NCBI RefSeq assembly: GCF_030770395.1 | Contig: NZ_CP132480.1 | Span: 973,115 to 1,037,114, forward strand | Reading direction: 5' to 3' | Source: Telluria beijingensis | GTDB taxonomy: Bacteria > Pseudomonadota > Gammaproteobacteria > Burkholderiales > Burkholderiaceae_D | DNA length: 64,000 nucleotides | Part shown: positions 18,000 to 25,915 of the stretch, piece by piece | Layout: the number at the start of each line of letters is the position of its first letter | Position numbering within the stretch: position 1 is the first letter of the stretch | The notes under the pieces: generated by a model | The model's input: the letters and a program-made list of their open reading frames with translations, nothing else | What the model was told of the DNA's origin: nothing | Database searches by the model: none | Position numbers and translations under genes: made by a program

Positions 18000-18605
18000 A
18001 TGAACAAACCCCATATGATTGCCCAGGCCAGCGGCCGGGCGCCCTTCATCGTCGGCATCGGCGGCACCACCCGTCCCGGCTCGAGTACCGAGAGCGCGCT
18101 GCGCGTGGCCTTGCGCCATGCCGAATCGCTGGGCGCCGAAACCCTGCTGTTCGGCGGCGAGGCGCTGGCTGCTTTGGAAGGCTATTCGCCCGAGCAGGCC
18201 AGCCGCAGCGAAGGCCAGCGCGCCATCGTCGAAGCAGTGCGCAAGGCCGACGCCGTGATCTTCGCCTCGCCCGGCTACCACGGCGGCGTGTCGGGCCTGG
18301 TCAAGAACGCCATCGACCTGCTCGAAGACCTGCGCGCCGACCCGCGTGTCTACCTGGACGGCATGCCGGTCGGCTGTATCGTCACTGCCGCCGGCTGGCA
18401 GGGCTGCAACACGACGCTGGGCGCGATGCGTTCGATCGTGCACGCACTGCGCGGCTGGCCGACGCCGCTGGGCGTCACGCTGAATACCGCTGGCGTGAAA
18501 CTGTTCGATGCGAATGGCGATTGCAGCGACGAGCAGGTGAAGGCCAGCCTGCAGATGCTGGCCGAGCAGGTGGTTGGCGTGAGCGTCGTACAACAGGCTC
18601 AATAA
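18000..18605 (+). CDS. NADPH-dependent FMN reductase family protein
   Basis: 201 residues, flavodoxin-like. It has FIVGIGGTTRPGSSTE at the phosphate-binding loop, then DAVIFASPGYHGGVSGLVKNA, the family signature with the conserved GxSGxxKN, and GCIVTAAGWQGCNT. GAGGAG precedes the start. It probably delivers reduced flavin to the LLM monooxygenase encoded at 14432. Last gene of the LLM-GH3-reductase operon; its stop codon overlaps a candidate operator of the next unit. Confidence 0.9.
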   Translation: MNKPHMIAQASGRAPFIVGIGGTTRPGSSTESALRVALRHAESLGAETLLFGGEALAALEGYSPEQASRSEGQRAIVEAVRKADAVIFASPGYHGGVSGLVKNAIDLLEDLRADPRVYLDGMPVGCIVTAAGWQGCNTTLGAMRSIVHALRGWPTPLGVTLNTAGVKLFDANGDCSDEQVKASLQMLAEQVVGVSVVQQAQ

Positions 18606-18621
18606 CAAAAATTCGGATTCT
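18602..18621. promoter_or_regulatory. second copy of the candidate TetR operator
   Basis: ATAACAAAAATTCGGATTCT matches the site at 14347 in 16 of 20 positions, with the right half nearly identical (TTCGGATTCT against TTCGGATTAT). It lies 81 bases before the Gluconate_2-dh3/GMC pair and overlaps the end of the previous gene. The left arm is poorly symmetrical, so binding may rest on the right half. Confidence 0.5.
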
Positions 18622-18702
18622 AGTTTCGGCCTGTGCTATGTTCACCCAGATAAACCGATATCGGGCGCTGACCATGCTGCGCGACCGATCAGAAAGGATG
18701 GC

Positions 18703-19359
18703 ATGACGATCAGCAAACTGCAGTTGTTCAGGCGCCCGACGCGGGACGCCAAGGCAGGCAAGGAAGGTGTCTCTCGGCGCGATGTGCTCGCGGCCCTGGT
18801 GGCCGGCGGCGCCCTGGCTGGCGTCTGGAACAGTGCCGGCGCGGCCCTGATGCTCGACAAGGCCGGCGCCGGCGCCGCCGCCAACGCCGGACTCGACCCG
18901 GCCGCCATGGCCGTGCTCGACGCGGCGGCCCAGGTCATCGTGCCGACCACCGACACGCCCGGCGCCCGCGAAGCCGGCGTGCCCGTCTTCATCGACGCGC
19001 TGGTCGCGCGCTGGATGACGGCGGATGAGGCGAAGTTCTTCCGCGACGGCCTGGCCGCGCTCGATCTAAGTGCGCGCCAGCGTTTCAAGCAGGGTTATGC
19101 GCAATGCTCGCCGGCCCAGGCGGCCGAATTGATGCAGGAATTGCGCGCCAACAGTCCCTACGGCGGCCGCACCTTCTCGCTGACCGACCGCATCCTCGAT
19201 CCCAAGTCCCCGTTCTACCTGCGCCTGCGCGACCTGGTCGTGCTGGGTTATTTCATTTCGGAGCAGGCCAGCAGCACGGAGCTGCGCTACCTGCCGGTGC
19301 CCGGAAAGTTCGAGGCCGACCTTCCGATGAAGACCTGGCCTTACCAGACCGTGATCTGA
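18703..19359 (+). CDS. gluconate 2-dehydrogenase subunit 3 family protein
   Basis: 218 residues. The N-terminus has a Tat-type signal (SRRDVLAALVAGGALAGVW), followed by the family domain: AAQVIVPTTDTPGAREAGVP, FIDALVARWMT and the C-terminal FEADLPMKTWPYQTVI. The small subunit exports the folded GMC dehydrogenase across the inner membrane and stabilises it. The GMC gene begins 25 bases later. Sugar dehydrogenases of this type, such as glucoside 3-dehydrogenases, usually also need a cytochrome c subunit, which is absent from this operon; the nearest cytochrome c is at 32485. Confidence 0.92.
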   Translation: MTISKLQLFRRPTRDAKAGKEGVSRRDVLAALVAGGALAGVWNSAGAALMLDKAGAGAAANAGLDPAAMAVLDAAAQVIVPTTDTPGAREAGVPVFIDALVARWMTADEAKFFRDGLAALDLSARQRFKQGYAQCSPAQAAELMQELRANSPYGGRTFSLTDRILDPKSPFYLRLRDLVVLGYFISEQASSTELRYLPVPGKFEADLPMKTWPYQTVI

Positions 19360-19384
19360 GCCCGTTCACCGACAAGGAAGAGAC

Positions 19385-21079
19385 ATGAGCAACACCACCC
19401 AATTCGACGCCATCGTCATCGGTTCGGGGATCACCGGCGGCTGGGCCGCCAAGGAACTGACCGAGAAGGGCCTGAAAACGCTGGTGCTCGAACGCGGCCG
19501 CAACGTCGAGCACCAGAAGGACTACGTCAACGAATTCACGCCGCCCTGGCAGGCGCCCAACGGCGGCCTGCCGGAGCGCGACCTCGATGCGCGCGACTAT
19601 CCGGTCCAGAGCAAGATCGAGCGCGGCGCCTTCGGCTGGGCCAACCGCCAGTACTGGATCAACGACCGCGAGAACCCGTATGAACAGGTCAAACCCTTCC
19701 GCTGGCACCGCACCGACGTGCTGGGCGGCCGTTCGCTGACCTGGGGCCGCCAGTCCTACCGATGGTGCGAGGACGATTTTTTGGCCAATGCGCGCGACGG
19801 CCACGGCAACGACTGGCCGATCCGCTACGCCGACCTGGCGCCGTGGTACGCCTACGTCGAGAAATTCATCGGCGTCAGCGGCCAGCCCGAGGGCCGCAAG
19901 GATTTCCCCGACGGCGAATTCCTGCCGCCGTTCGCGATGACGCCGGTCGAGCGCGCGCTCAAGCAGGCCATCGAGGCCAAGTGGAAGGACCGCTGCCTGA
20001 CCGTGGGCCGGGTGGCCAACCTGACCCAGGCCCACAACGGCCGCGCGCAATGCCAGAGCCGCGCCATCTGCAACCGCGGCTGCTCGTTCGGCGCGTATTT
20101 CAGCTCGCTCAGCTCGACCCTGCCGGCGGCGCAGGCCACCGGTCGCCTGACGGTGCGCACCGACAGCGTGGTGGAGGCGATCGACACCGATCCGGCCACC
20201 GGCAAGGCCAGCGCGGTGCGCGTGATCGACAGCCGCACCGGCGAGCGCCTGACCTTCAAGGCCAAGGTGATCTTCGTGTGCGCCTCGACCTTCGGCACCC
20301 TGCAGATCCTGCTGCAGTCGCGTAGTGCGGCGCATCCGAACGGCATCGGCAATCACAGCGACGTGCTGGGCCGCTACCTGGTCGATCACGCCGGCGCCGG
20401 CGGCTTCGCCGAAATCCCCGGCTTCATGGACACCAACTACAAGGGGCGGCGCCCGACCGGCATCTACATGCCGCGCTTCCGCAACCTGGGCGGCCAGGAC
20501 CCGGACGCCGATTTCACGCGCGGCTACGGTTTCCAGGGCGGCGCGATGCGCGACGACTGGACCAATACGGCGGCCATGAGCGACGATTTCGGGGCCGGCA
20601 TGAAGCGCAATATCGCGCGGCCCGGCAAATGGATCGCCTTCCTCGGCGCGTTCTGCGAGCAGCTGCCGCAGGCCCACAACCGCGTCACCCTGAACGACAA
20701 GGTGCGCGGCGGCTTCGGCCTGCCGCAACTGAGCATCGACGTGGCCTATGGCGAGAACGAGCGGCGCATGAACCTGGATGCCGGCAAGCAGGCCGAGGCG
20801 ATGCTGAAGGCGGCCGGCGCCCAGCGGGTGCAACTGATCCCGCTGCGCACCATTCCGGGCGTCTCGATCCACGAGATGGGCGGCGCGCGCATGGGGCGCG
20901 ACCCGGCCGAATCGGTGCTCAATGGCCGCAACCAGGTGCATGGCGTGCCGAACCTGTTCGTGACCGACGGTTCGGCGATGGCCTCGTCGGGCACCGTCAA
21001 TCCGTCGCTGACCTATATGGCGCTGACGGCGCGCGCGGTCGACTTCGCGGTGGCCGAACTCAAGGCGGGCCGCCTGTAG
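19385..21079 (+). CDS. GMC-family FAD-dependent oxidoreductase, possible glycoside 3-dehydrogenase
   Basis: 564 residues. The FAD-binding motif DAIVIGSGITGGWAAKELTE is at the N-terminus, followed by LGGRSLTWGRQSYRW; the CNRGC region and C-terminal catalytic blocks SIHEMGGARMG and GTVNPSLTYMALTARA hold the active-site His and Asn. There is no own signal peptide; export is expected with the Tat subunit encoded 25 bases upstream. Enzymes of this two-subunit type oxidise sugar alcohols, gluconate or the C3 hydroxyl of glycosides. The last fits this window, because 3-keto formation is the step before C-glycoside cleavage by the enzyme encoded at 25916-27304. Substrate specificity is inference. Confidence 0.93.
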   Translation: MSNTTQFDAIVIGSGITGGWAAKELTEKGLKTLVLERGRNVEHQKDYVNEFTPPWQAPNGGLPERDLDARDYPVQSKIERGAFGWANRQYWINDRENPYEQVKPFRWHRTDVLGGRSLTWGRQSYRWCEDDFLANARDGHGNDWPIRYADLAPWYAYVEKFIGVSGQPEGRKDFPDGEFLPPFAMTPVERALKQAIEAKWKDRCLTVGRVANLTQAHNGRAQCQSRAICNRGCSFGAYFSSLSSTLPAAQATGRLTVRTDSVVEAIDTDPATGKASAVRVIDSRTGERLTFKAKVIFVCASTFGTLQILLQSRSAAHPNGIGNHSDVLGRYLVDHAGAGGFAEIPGFMDTNYKGRRPTGIYMPRFRNLGGQDPDADFTRGYGFQGGAMRDDWTNTAAMSDDFGAGMKRNIARPGKWIAFLGAFCEQLPQAHNRVTLNDKVRGGFGLPQLSIDVAYGENERRMNLDAGKQAEAMLKAAGAQRVQLIPLRTIPGVSIHEMGGARMGRDPAESVLNGRNQVHGVPNLFVTDGSAMASSGTVNPSLTYMALTARAVDFAVAELKAGRL

Positions 21080-21087
21080 TGGCCAGG

Positions 21088-21121
21088 CCGGCCCCGCGCG
21101 CCATGGCGCCATTGGGGCCGG
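21088..21121. terminator. GC-rich hairpin between the GMC and TetR genes
   Basis: CCGGCCCC and GGGGCCGG form an 8-base stem around an 18-base loop that itself holds GGCGCC symmetry. No T-run follows. It lies 9 bases after the GMC stop, so it may attenuate read-through into the TetR gene. Confidence 0.35.
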
Positions 21122-21131
21122 TCCATGATTT

Positions 21132-21142
21132 ATAATCAGAAT
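21132..21142. promoter_or_regulatory. half-site of the candidate TetR operator
   Basis: ATAATCAGAAT matches the left half of the palindrome at 14347 (ATAATTAGAAT) in 10 of 11 positions; the right half is not conserved. It lies 60 bases before the chosen TetR start, as expected for autoregulation. It contains a TATAAT-like stretch, so it could instead be only a -10 element. Confidence 0.4.
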
Positions 21143-21202
21143 GCCAACATCGTTATCCACGCGGGGAACCCCACGGTTGCCCGCGCCATTCCCATTCCAT
21201 CC

Positions 21203-21862
21203 ATGACATCGACTCCGACCCCGACCTTCAGCGACCACGCACGCGCGCCCAAGCAGGGGCGCAGCCGCCAATCCTTCGAACGCATCATCGAGGCGACCAT
21301 CGAGCTGTTGCGCGAGCGCGGCTACGACCAGATCACGCTGGCCGAGATCTGCGAGCGCTCGGGCGTGTCGACCGGTTCGCTGTATGGCCGCGTGGCCGGC
21401 AAGGACGAGTTGCTGCGGGTGGTGCAGCTGCGCTTCCTGGATCGCCTGGGCGAGCAGTTCACAGAGGAAGCCACCCGCATCTCCAGCCAGGCGCAGGGGC
21501 TGCAGCAGGTCGTGCCGGCGGTGGTCGCCAGCCTGGGCCGGCTGCTCAAGGAAAACGCCTCGGTGCTGCGCGCCTTCATGCTGCGCGCGCCGGCCGATCC
21601 GGTGATCCAGGCGCAGGGCCAGAAGGCGGCGGAACGCGATTCGGCCAAGTTCCTGAACCTGCTTGAGGCCTGCAGCGCCGAAGTGCGCCACAGTCAGCCG
21701 CAGCGCGCGATCCAGTCGGGGATGCTGATCATCTATTCGACCCAGGCGCGTTTCCTGGGCCTGGACAGCGTGGGCGGCCGCGGGCAGGGCAGTTGGGACG
21801 CGCTGCTGGAGGATCTGAGCGACATGATGCTGGCCTTCCTGCTGTTCGAGCCGGCCAGGTAA
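21203..21862 (+). CDS. TetR/AcrR-family transcriptional regulator
   Basis: 219 residues from the ATG at 21203, where the disordered leader MTSTPTPTFSDHARAPKQGR begins; an upstream in-frame ATG at 21125 falls inside the candidate operator. The helix-turn-helix is plain (RIIEATIELLRERGYDQITL, then ICERSGVSTGSLYGRVAGKD). The C-terminal ligand domain is unassigned. It is read in the same direction as, and just after, the GMC operon and converges with the DHA2 exporter gene. The shared near-palindrome upstream of this gene and of two catabolic operons makes it their likely repressor. Confidence 0.88.
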   Translation: MTSTPTPTFSDHARAPKQGRSRQSFERIIEATIELLRERGYDQITLAEICERSGVSTGSLYGRVAGKDELLRVVQLRFLDRLGEQFTEEATRISSQAQGLQQVVPAVVASLGRLLKENASVLRAFMLRAPADPVIQAQGQKAAERDSAKFLNLLEACSAEVRHSQPQRAIQSGMLIIYSTQARFLGLDSVGGRGQGSWDALLEDLSDMMLAFLLFEPAR

Positions 21863-21866
21863 GGGC

Positions 21867-23321
21867 TTACTTGTTCATGACCCGGGCCAGGCGCGTCGCG
21901 CCGAACATGGCCACCGCCATCAGGCCCAGGAACAGCGGCAGCACCCGCAGGTAAGCCTCGGTATATTCAAGCGCGCCGGCCGTCTCGAGCCGCATGCCGT
22001 GGAAGAAGAACAGCCCGCCCAGCGCCACGCCGAAGGCGCCCGCCACCTGCTGGGTCGCCGACAGCATCCCCGACGCCACGCCCGCTTCGCCCACCGGCAC
22101 GTCCTGCAGGGTCGCATTGGACAGCTGCGGGCCGCACATGCCCATCCCCAGTCCCATCCCGAACTGCGCCACCGCCAGCGGCAGATAGGCCAACTGGCCG
22201 CCGTGCACCGCCCACGCCGCCAGGCACAGGCTGATCGAGGTCGAGGTGGCGCCGAGCAGCATGACGCGCACGCCGATGCGCTTGTGCAGCCACGGCCCGA
22301 TCAGCGTGATGCCGGCCATCGCCCCCGCCGCGATCGGCAGGCAGGCATAGGCCATCTGCGAGGCGGATAGTCCCAGCCCGGTCTGCAGCACGAAGGTCAT
22401 CACCAGCAGGTAGCCCGGCAGCACCGGATTGATGCACAGGGTGCACAGCAAGCCCAGCGCCACCTTGCGCAACCTGAGCAGGGCCGGGTTGACCAGCGCG
22501 TCGCCGCGCGCGGCCTGGCGCCGCGCCAGGTAGCGCACCGTGAACCAGGCCAGTGGCGCGGCGGCCAGGAAGGTGGCGATCAACTGCCATGGCCAGCCCA
22601 GGCTCGGCCCTTCGATCAGCGGCACCAGGATCGCGAACAGCACCACGATCGACAGCGCCGCGCCCTTCAGGTCGACCGGCACCGCATTCACGCCGCGGCC
22701 CGGCGGCAGCAGCAGGTAACCGGCCACCAGGCTGAAGATCCCGACCGGCAGGTTGATCAGGAAGATCATGCGCCAGCCCAGGCCGAACAGGTTGGCGTCG
22801 ATCAGCAGGCCCCCCACGATCGGCCCCATCGCCGCCGAAAAGCCGCCCAGGAAGCCGAATACGGTGTACACCTTGTAGCGCTGGTCGGGCGGGTACATCA
22901 CCTGCACCAGCGCCATCACCTGCGGCATCATCATGGCCGCCGCTGCCCCTTGCAGCACGCGCGCCACCTGCAGCACCAGCGCCGTCGGCGCCAGGCCGCA
23001 GGCCATCGAGGTCAGGGTGAACAGCACTACGCCGATCAGGAACATGCGCCGGTAGCCGACGCTGTCGCCCAGCCTCCCACCCACGATCAGCAGCACCGCG
23101 AACGAGGTGGCATAGCCGGCCACCAGCCATTCCAGCTCAGCCTTGCCGGCGTTCAGGGTGGTGCCGATCGACGGGATCGCCACATTGATGATGGTCGTGT
23201 CGAGCAAGTCCATCACGAAGGCCAGCGCGACCGCGATCAGCGCCATGACGCGGCGCCGCGGCGTATAGGATGAAGCGGCAGAGAATGCGCTGCCCTCCGC
23301 GTGAGTCACGGTATTGTCCAT
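21867..23321 (-). CDS. DHA2-family MFS exporter (EmrB/QacA type)
   Basis: 484 residues with 14 expected membrane helices. Motifs: DLLDTTIINVAIPSIG in helix 1, LIVGGRLGDSVGYRRMF (motif A), ARVLQGAAAAMMMPQVMALV (motif B) and GFLGGFSAAMGPIVGGLL (motif C of exporters). This family pumps out drugs or toxic aromatic compounds with protons. It starts 36 bases after the end of the LacI-type gene on the same strand, so both may share one transcript. It could relieve stress from phenolic aglycones released by this region. Confidence 0.92.
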   Translation of the reverse strand: MDNTVTHAEGSAFSAASSYTPRRRVMALIAVALAFVMDLLDTTIINVAIPSIGTTLNAGKAELEWLVAGYATSFAVLLIVGGRLGDSVGYRRMFLIGVVLFTLTSMACGLAPTALVLQVARVLQGAAAAMMMPQVMALVQVMYPPDQRYKVYTVFGFLGGFSAAMGPIVGGLLIDANLFGLGWRMIFLINLPVGIFSLVAGYLLLPPGRGVNAVPVDLKGAALSIVVLFAILVPLIEGPSLGWPWQLIATFLAAAPLAWFTVRYLARRQAARGDALVNPALLRLRKVALGLLCTLCINPVLPGYLLVMTFVLQTGLGLSASQMAYACLPIAAGAMAGITLIGPWLHKRIGVRVMLLGATSTSISLCLAAWAVHGGQLAYLPLAVAQFGMGLGMGMCGPQLSNATLQDVPVGEAGVASGMLSATQQVAGAFGVALGGLFFFHGMRLETAGALEYTEAYLRVLPLFLGLMAVAMFGATRLARVMNK

Positions 23322-23357
23322 CGAGGTGTCCCTTTGTCTTGTTGTTGGTGTGCCGCC

Positions 23358-24407
23358 TCAGGCCGAGGCGCGGACGATCAGTGCGTGCTGCAGCCGGCGC
23401 GAGTCGGTCGGCGCGCCCGACAGGCGCTTGAGCAGCAGTTCCGCCGCCGCCGCGCCCAGTTCGCGCACCGGTTGGCCGATGGTCGTCAGCTCCGGCTCGA
23501 ACACCCGCGCCACGGGAATATCGTCGAAGCCGATCACGGCGATGTCTTCCGGCACCCGGCGTCCCACGCGGCGGAAGGCCTTGATCGCGCCGATGGCCAG
23601 GGTGTCGGACACCGCGAACACGGCGGTCGGCGCCGACTCCATGGCGAGCAGGGTGCCGACGGCGTCCATGCCGTCGACGAAATCGGTGCCGCGCGCCACC
23701 CGCACGAGTTGCGGGTCGACCGGGATGCCGGCGCGTTTCAGGGCGAACTCATAGCCTTCGTGGCGCTGCTTGGCCCACAGGTAGTCTTCGTTTGCGCTCA
23801 ACAGCGCGATGCGGCGGTGGCCGCGGTTGATCAGGTATTGCACGGCGTCGATCGCGGCCTGGCGGTGGTCGATGCTGACGCTCGGCACGTCGATGTCTTC
23901 CACGTATTCCGAGCAGGCCACCCACGGCAGGTCGGGGATGTCCTTCAGCAGCGGCTTGAGGTCGGCGAAGCGCGCCAGGCTGATGACGCCATCGGCCAGC
24001 CGGTTGTACAGCGGGTCGAGCGCGGGGCTTTCGCGCGACAGCGATTCGGAGGCATCGGCCACCACCAGGCCATAACCGCGGGTGCGCGTCACCGATTCCA
24101 CGCCCTTCACGATTTCGGCGAAATACGGATTCGCGAAATCGGGCACCAGCACCAGCAGCAGGCGGGTCTCGCCGCGCATCAGGCTGCGCGCCAGCGCATT
24201 GGCGCGGTAGCCCAGCTGCGACACCGAGGCCTCGACCCGCGCCCGGGTCTCGTCGGCTACCGCCTTGGTGCCGTTGAGCACGCGCGACACGGTCGCGATC
24301 GAGACGCCGGCGTGGGCGGCGACGGAGGAGATGGAAGCGAGCTTGACAGTGTTCACAGGTGGCAATGGGGCGCCGCGTGGGCGTGGTTCGGTGTGTTTGG
24401 AAGACAT
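23358..24407 (-). CDS. LacI-family transcriptional regulator
   Basis: 349 residues from the ATG at 24407. The N-terminal helix-turn-helix and hinge are typical (KLASISSVAAHAGVSIATVS, RVLNGTKAVADETRARV, LGYRANALARSL), followed by a periplasmic-binding-protein-like sugar domain (VPDFANPYFAEIVKGVE, then FAVSDTLAIGAIKAFRRVG, VIGFDDIPVARVFEPELTTI). An upstream in-frame ATG at 24470 would add 21 atypical residues. It is divergent from the MFS/C-glycoside deglycosidase operon with 231 bases between, which holds two inverted repeats. It is the likely sugar- or glycoside-responsive repressor of that operon and of the TonB receptor at 29747. Confidence 0.92.
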   Translation of the reverse strand: MSSKHTEPRPRGAPLPPVNTVKLASISSVAAHAGVSIATVSRVLNGTKAVADETRARVEASVSQLGYRANALARSLMRGETRLLLVLVPDFANPYFAEIVKGVESVTRTRGYGLVVADASESLSRESPALDPLYNRLADGVISLARFADLKPLLKDIPDLPWVACSEYVEDIDVPSVSIDHRQAAIDAVQYLINRGHRRIALLSANEDYLWAKQRHEGYEFALKRAGIPVDPQLVRVARGTDFVDGMDAVGTLLAMESAPTAVFAVSDTLAIGAIKAFRRVGRRVPEDIAVIGFDDIPVARVFEPELTTIGQPVRELGAAAAELLLKRLSGAPTDSRRLQHALIVRASA

Positions 24408-24484
24408 GGTCGTAGGTGAGGAAAAGCCTTTCCTAATATAGCGGAAAAGGGTGTCTCGGCCGCCTGCCATGGGTATTGAAAATA

Positions 24485-24501
24485 TGGATACGTACTATCC
24501 A
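24485..24501. promoter_or_regulatory. inverted repeat, candidate LacI-type operator
   Basis: TGGATACGTACTATCCA has perfect 6-base arms (TGGATA/TATCCA) around a 5-base centre CGTAC. It lies in the divergent gap between the LacI-type gene and the MFS operon. The right arm with its flank (CTATCCACA) recurs at 29638 in front of the TonB receptor. Confidence 0.5.
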
Positions 24502-24544
24502 CAAAATCCGCTGGCGAGATCGATTTCTTTGTTGGAACTGTCCT

Positions 24545-24582
24545 GGGAAAGCGATATCATAATTTTGGTTATGTTCTTTCCC
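24545..24582. promoter_or_regulatory. promoter block with nested inverted repeats, shared with the TonB receptor
   Basis: GGGAAAG (24545) and CTTTCCC (24576) form an outer inverted repeat; CATAA-TTTTGG-TTATG lies inside (24558-24573). The first part, GGGAAAGCGATATCAT, recurs with one inserted base as GGGAAAGCGCATATCAT at 29668. It lies 57 bases before the MFS start and is AT-rich, so it is probably promoter and operator together. Confidence 0.5.
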
Positions 24583-24638
24583 GACGAGACAGGGGCGGCC
24601 ACCCGGCCGTGATAACTTCAATAAAAGGAGGCATGCCA

Positions 24639-25892
24639 ATGAGCGGCCACAGCAACGACACCCTCATGGCGGGGCAGGGCACAGCCGCGCCTGTCCTGCG
24701 CAAGGCCGACTGGCGCCAGGGCTGGATCCTGGTGTTTTCGGGCTTCCTGCCGGTGATGGCCATCATGGCCCTGGCGCCCACCTTGCCCACCCTGCTGGCG
24801 CACTTCCACGACGTTCCCAATGCGCGCACCATGGTGCCGCTCCTGATCACGGCGCCGAGCGCCTGCATCGCGCTGTTCGCCCCGGGCTTCGGCGTCGTCG
24901 CCGACCGCTTCGGGCGGCGCAAGCTGATGCTGTGGTGCCTGGCCCTGTACGCGGCGGGCGGCCTGTGCCCCTTCCTGATCGATAACTTCTGGGCCGTGGT
25001 CGGCGGCCGCATCCTGATCGGCATCGGCGAGGCGGGCGTGCTCACCGTCGTCAACACGCTGCTGGCCGACTATTACGAAGAGAAGGACCGCCACCGCTGG
25101 CTGATGATCCAGGGCCTGATCGGCTCCTGCCTGGGCACGCTCACCATCGCCGGCTCGGGCTTCCTGGCGGCGCAGGGCTGGCAGTATCCGTTCCTGGTCT
25201 ACGGCGTCGCGATCCCGATCTTCCTGGCCAGCCTGTTCTACCTGTTCGAACCGACCGCGCGCAAGCGGCCCGCCGATGCAGCGGGGGGCGCGCCTGCCGC
25301 CAGGCCGAAGTCGGCATTCCCCCTCAAGGTCGCCGTGATCGTCTGCAGCGTCACCGTGCTGCTGTCGACGATCTACTTCGTCCAGGTGATCAACTTCTCC
25401 TTACTGCTGAAGGAACTGGGCCTGTCCGATCCGAAATCGATCGGCCTGTCGATGGCCTTGCCGAGCATCGGCGTGCCGATCGGCGCCGTGCTGTACCGCT
25501 ACACCACCCGCTACGGCGCCGGAGCCCAGATCTTCCTGGTGTTCCTGTGCTATGCGATCGGCCTGGGCGGCATCGGCATGTCGCCCGACTACCAGACCGC
25601 GCTGGCCTTCGCCTTCGTCCAGCAGCTGGCCAACGGCATGATCGTGCCTTCGCTGATCACCTGGGTGCACGGCCGCTTCGGCTCCGAACACCTGGGCCGC
25701 GCCATGGGCCTGTGGTGTAGCGCCTTCTTCGCGGCGCAGTTCCTGTCGCCGGCCACGGTCAACATCATGCGCGACCTGGTTGGCAGCCTGCAGGCGGCCT
25801 TCCTCGCCTTCGGCGTGATCTCGGCCGTGTGCGCGCTGATCGCCTGCGCCCTGCACCTGCGTACGCCGCGGCCAAGCCGCGCTTCCATCTGA
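24639..25892 (+). CDS. MFS transporter, probable glycoside or aromatic acid uptake
   Basis: 417 residues, 12 expected membrane helices. It has motif A-like VVADRFGRRKLML, RILIGIGEAGVLTVVNTLLADYY in helix 4 and a loop after helix 6 (EPTARKRPADAAGGAP). AAGGAGG lies 7 bases before the ATG at 24639; an in-frame ATG 6 bases earlier is too close. It is the first gene of the operon carrying the C-glycoside deglycosidase subunits, so import of the glycoside across the inner membrane is the likely role. It is distinct from the exporter-type MFS at 21867. Confidence 0.88.
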   Translation: MSGHSNDTLMAGQGTAAPVLRKADWRQGWILVFSGFLPVMAIMALAPTLPTLLAHFHDVPNARTMVPLLITAPSACIALFAPGFGVVADRFGRRKLMLWCLALYAAGGLCPFLIDNFWAVVGGRILIGIGEAGVLTVVNTLLADYYEEKDRHRWLMIQGLIGSCLGTLTIAGSGFLAAQGWQYPFLVYGVAIPIFLASLFYLFEPTARKRPADAAGGAPAARPKSAFPLKVAVIVCSVTVLLSTIYFVQVINFSLLLKELGLSDPKSIGLSMALPSIGVPIGAVLYRYTTRYGAGAQIFLVFLCYAIGLGGIGMSPDYQTALAFAFVQQLANGMIVPSLITWVHGRFGSEHLGRAMGLWCSAFFAAQFLSPATVNIMRDLVGSLQAAFLAFGVISAVCALIACALHLRTPRPSRASI

Positions 25893-25915
25893 ACCTCGCT
25901 TTTCAAAGGACTTGC

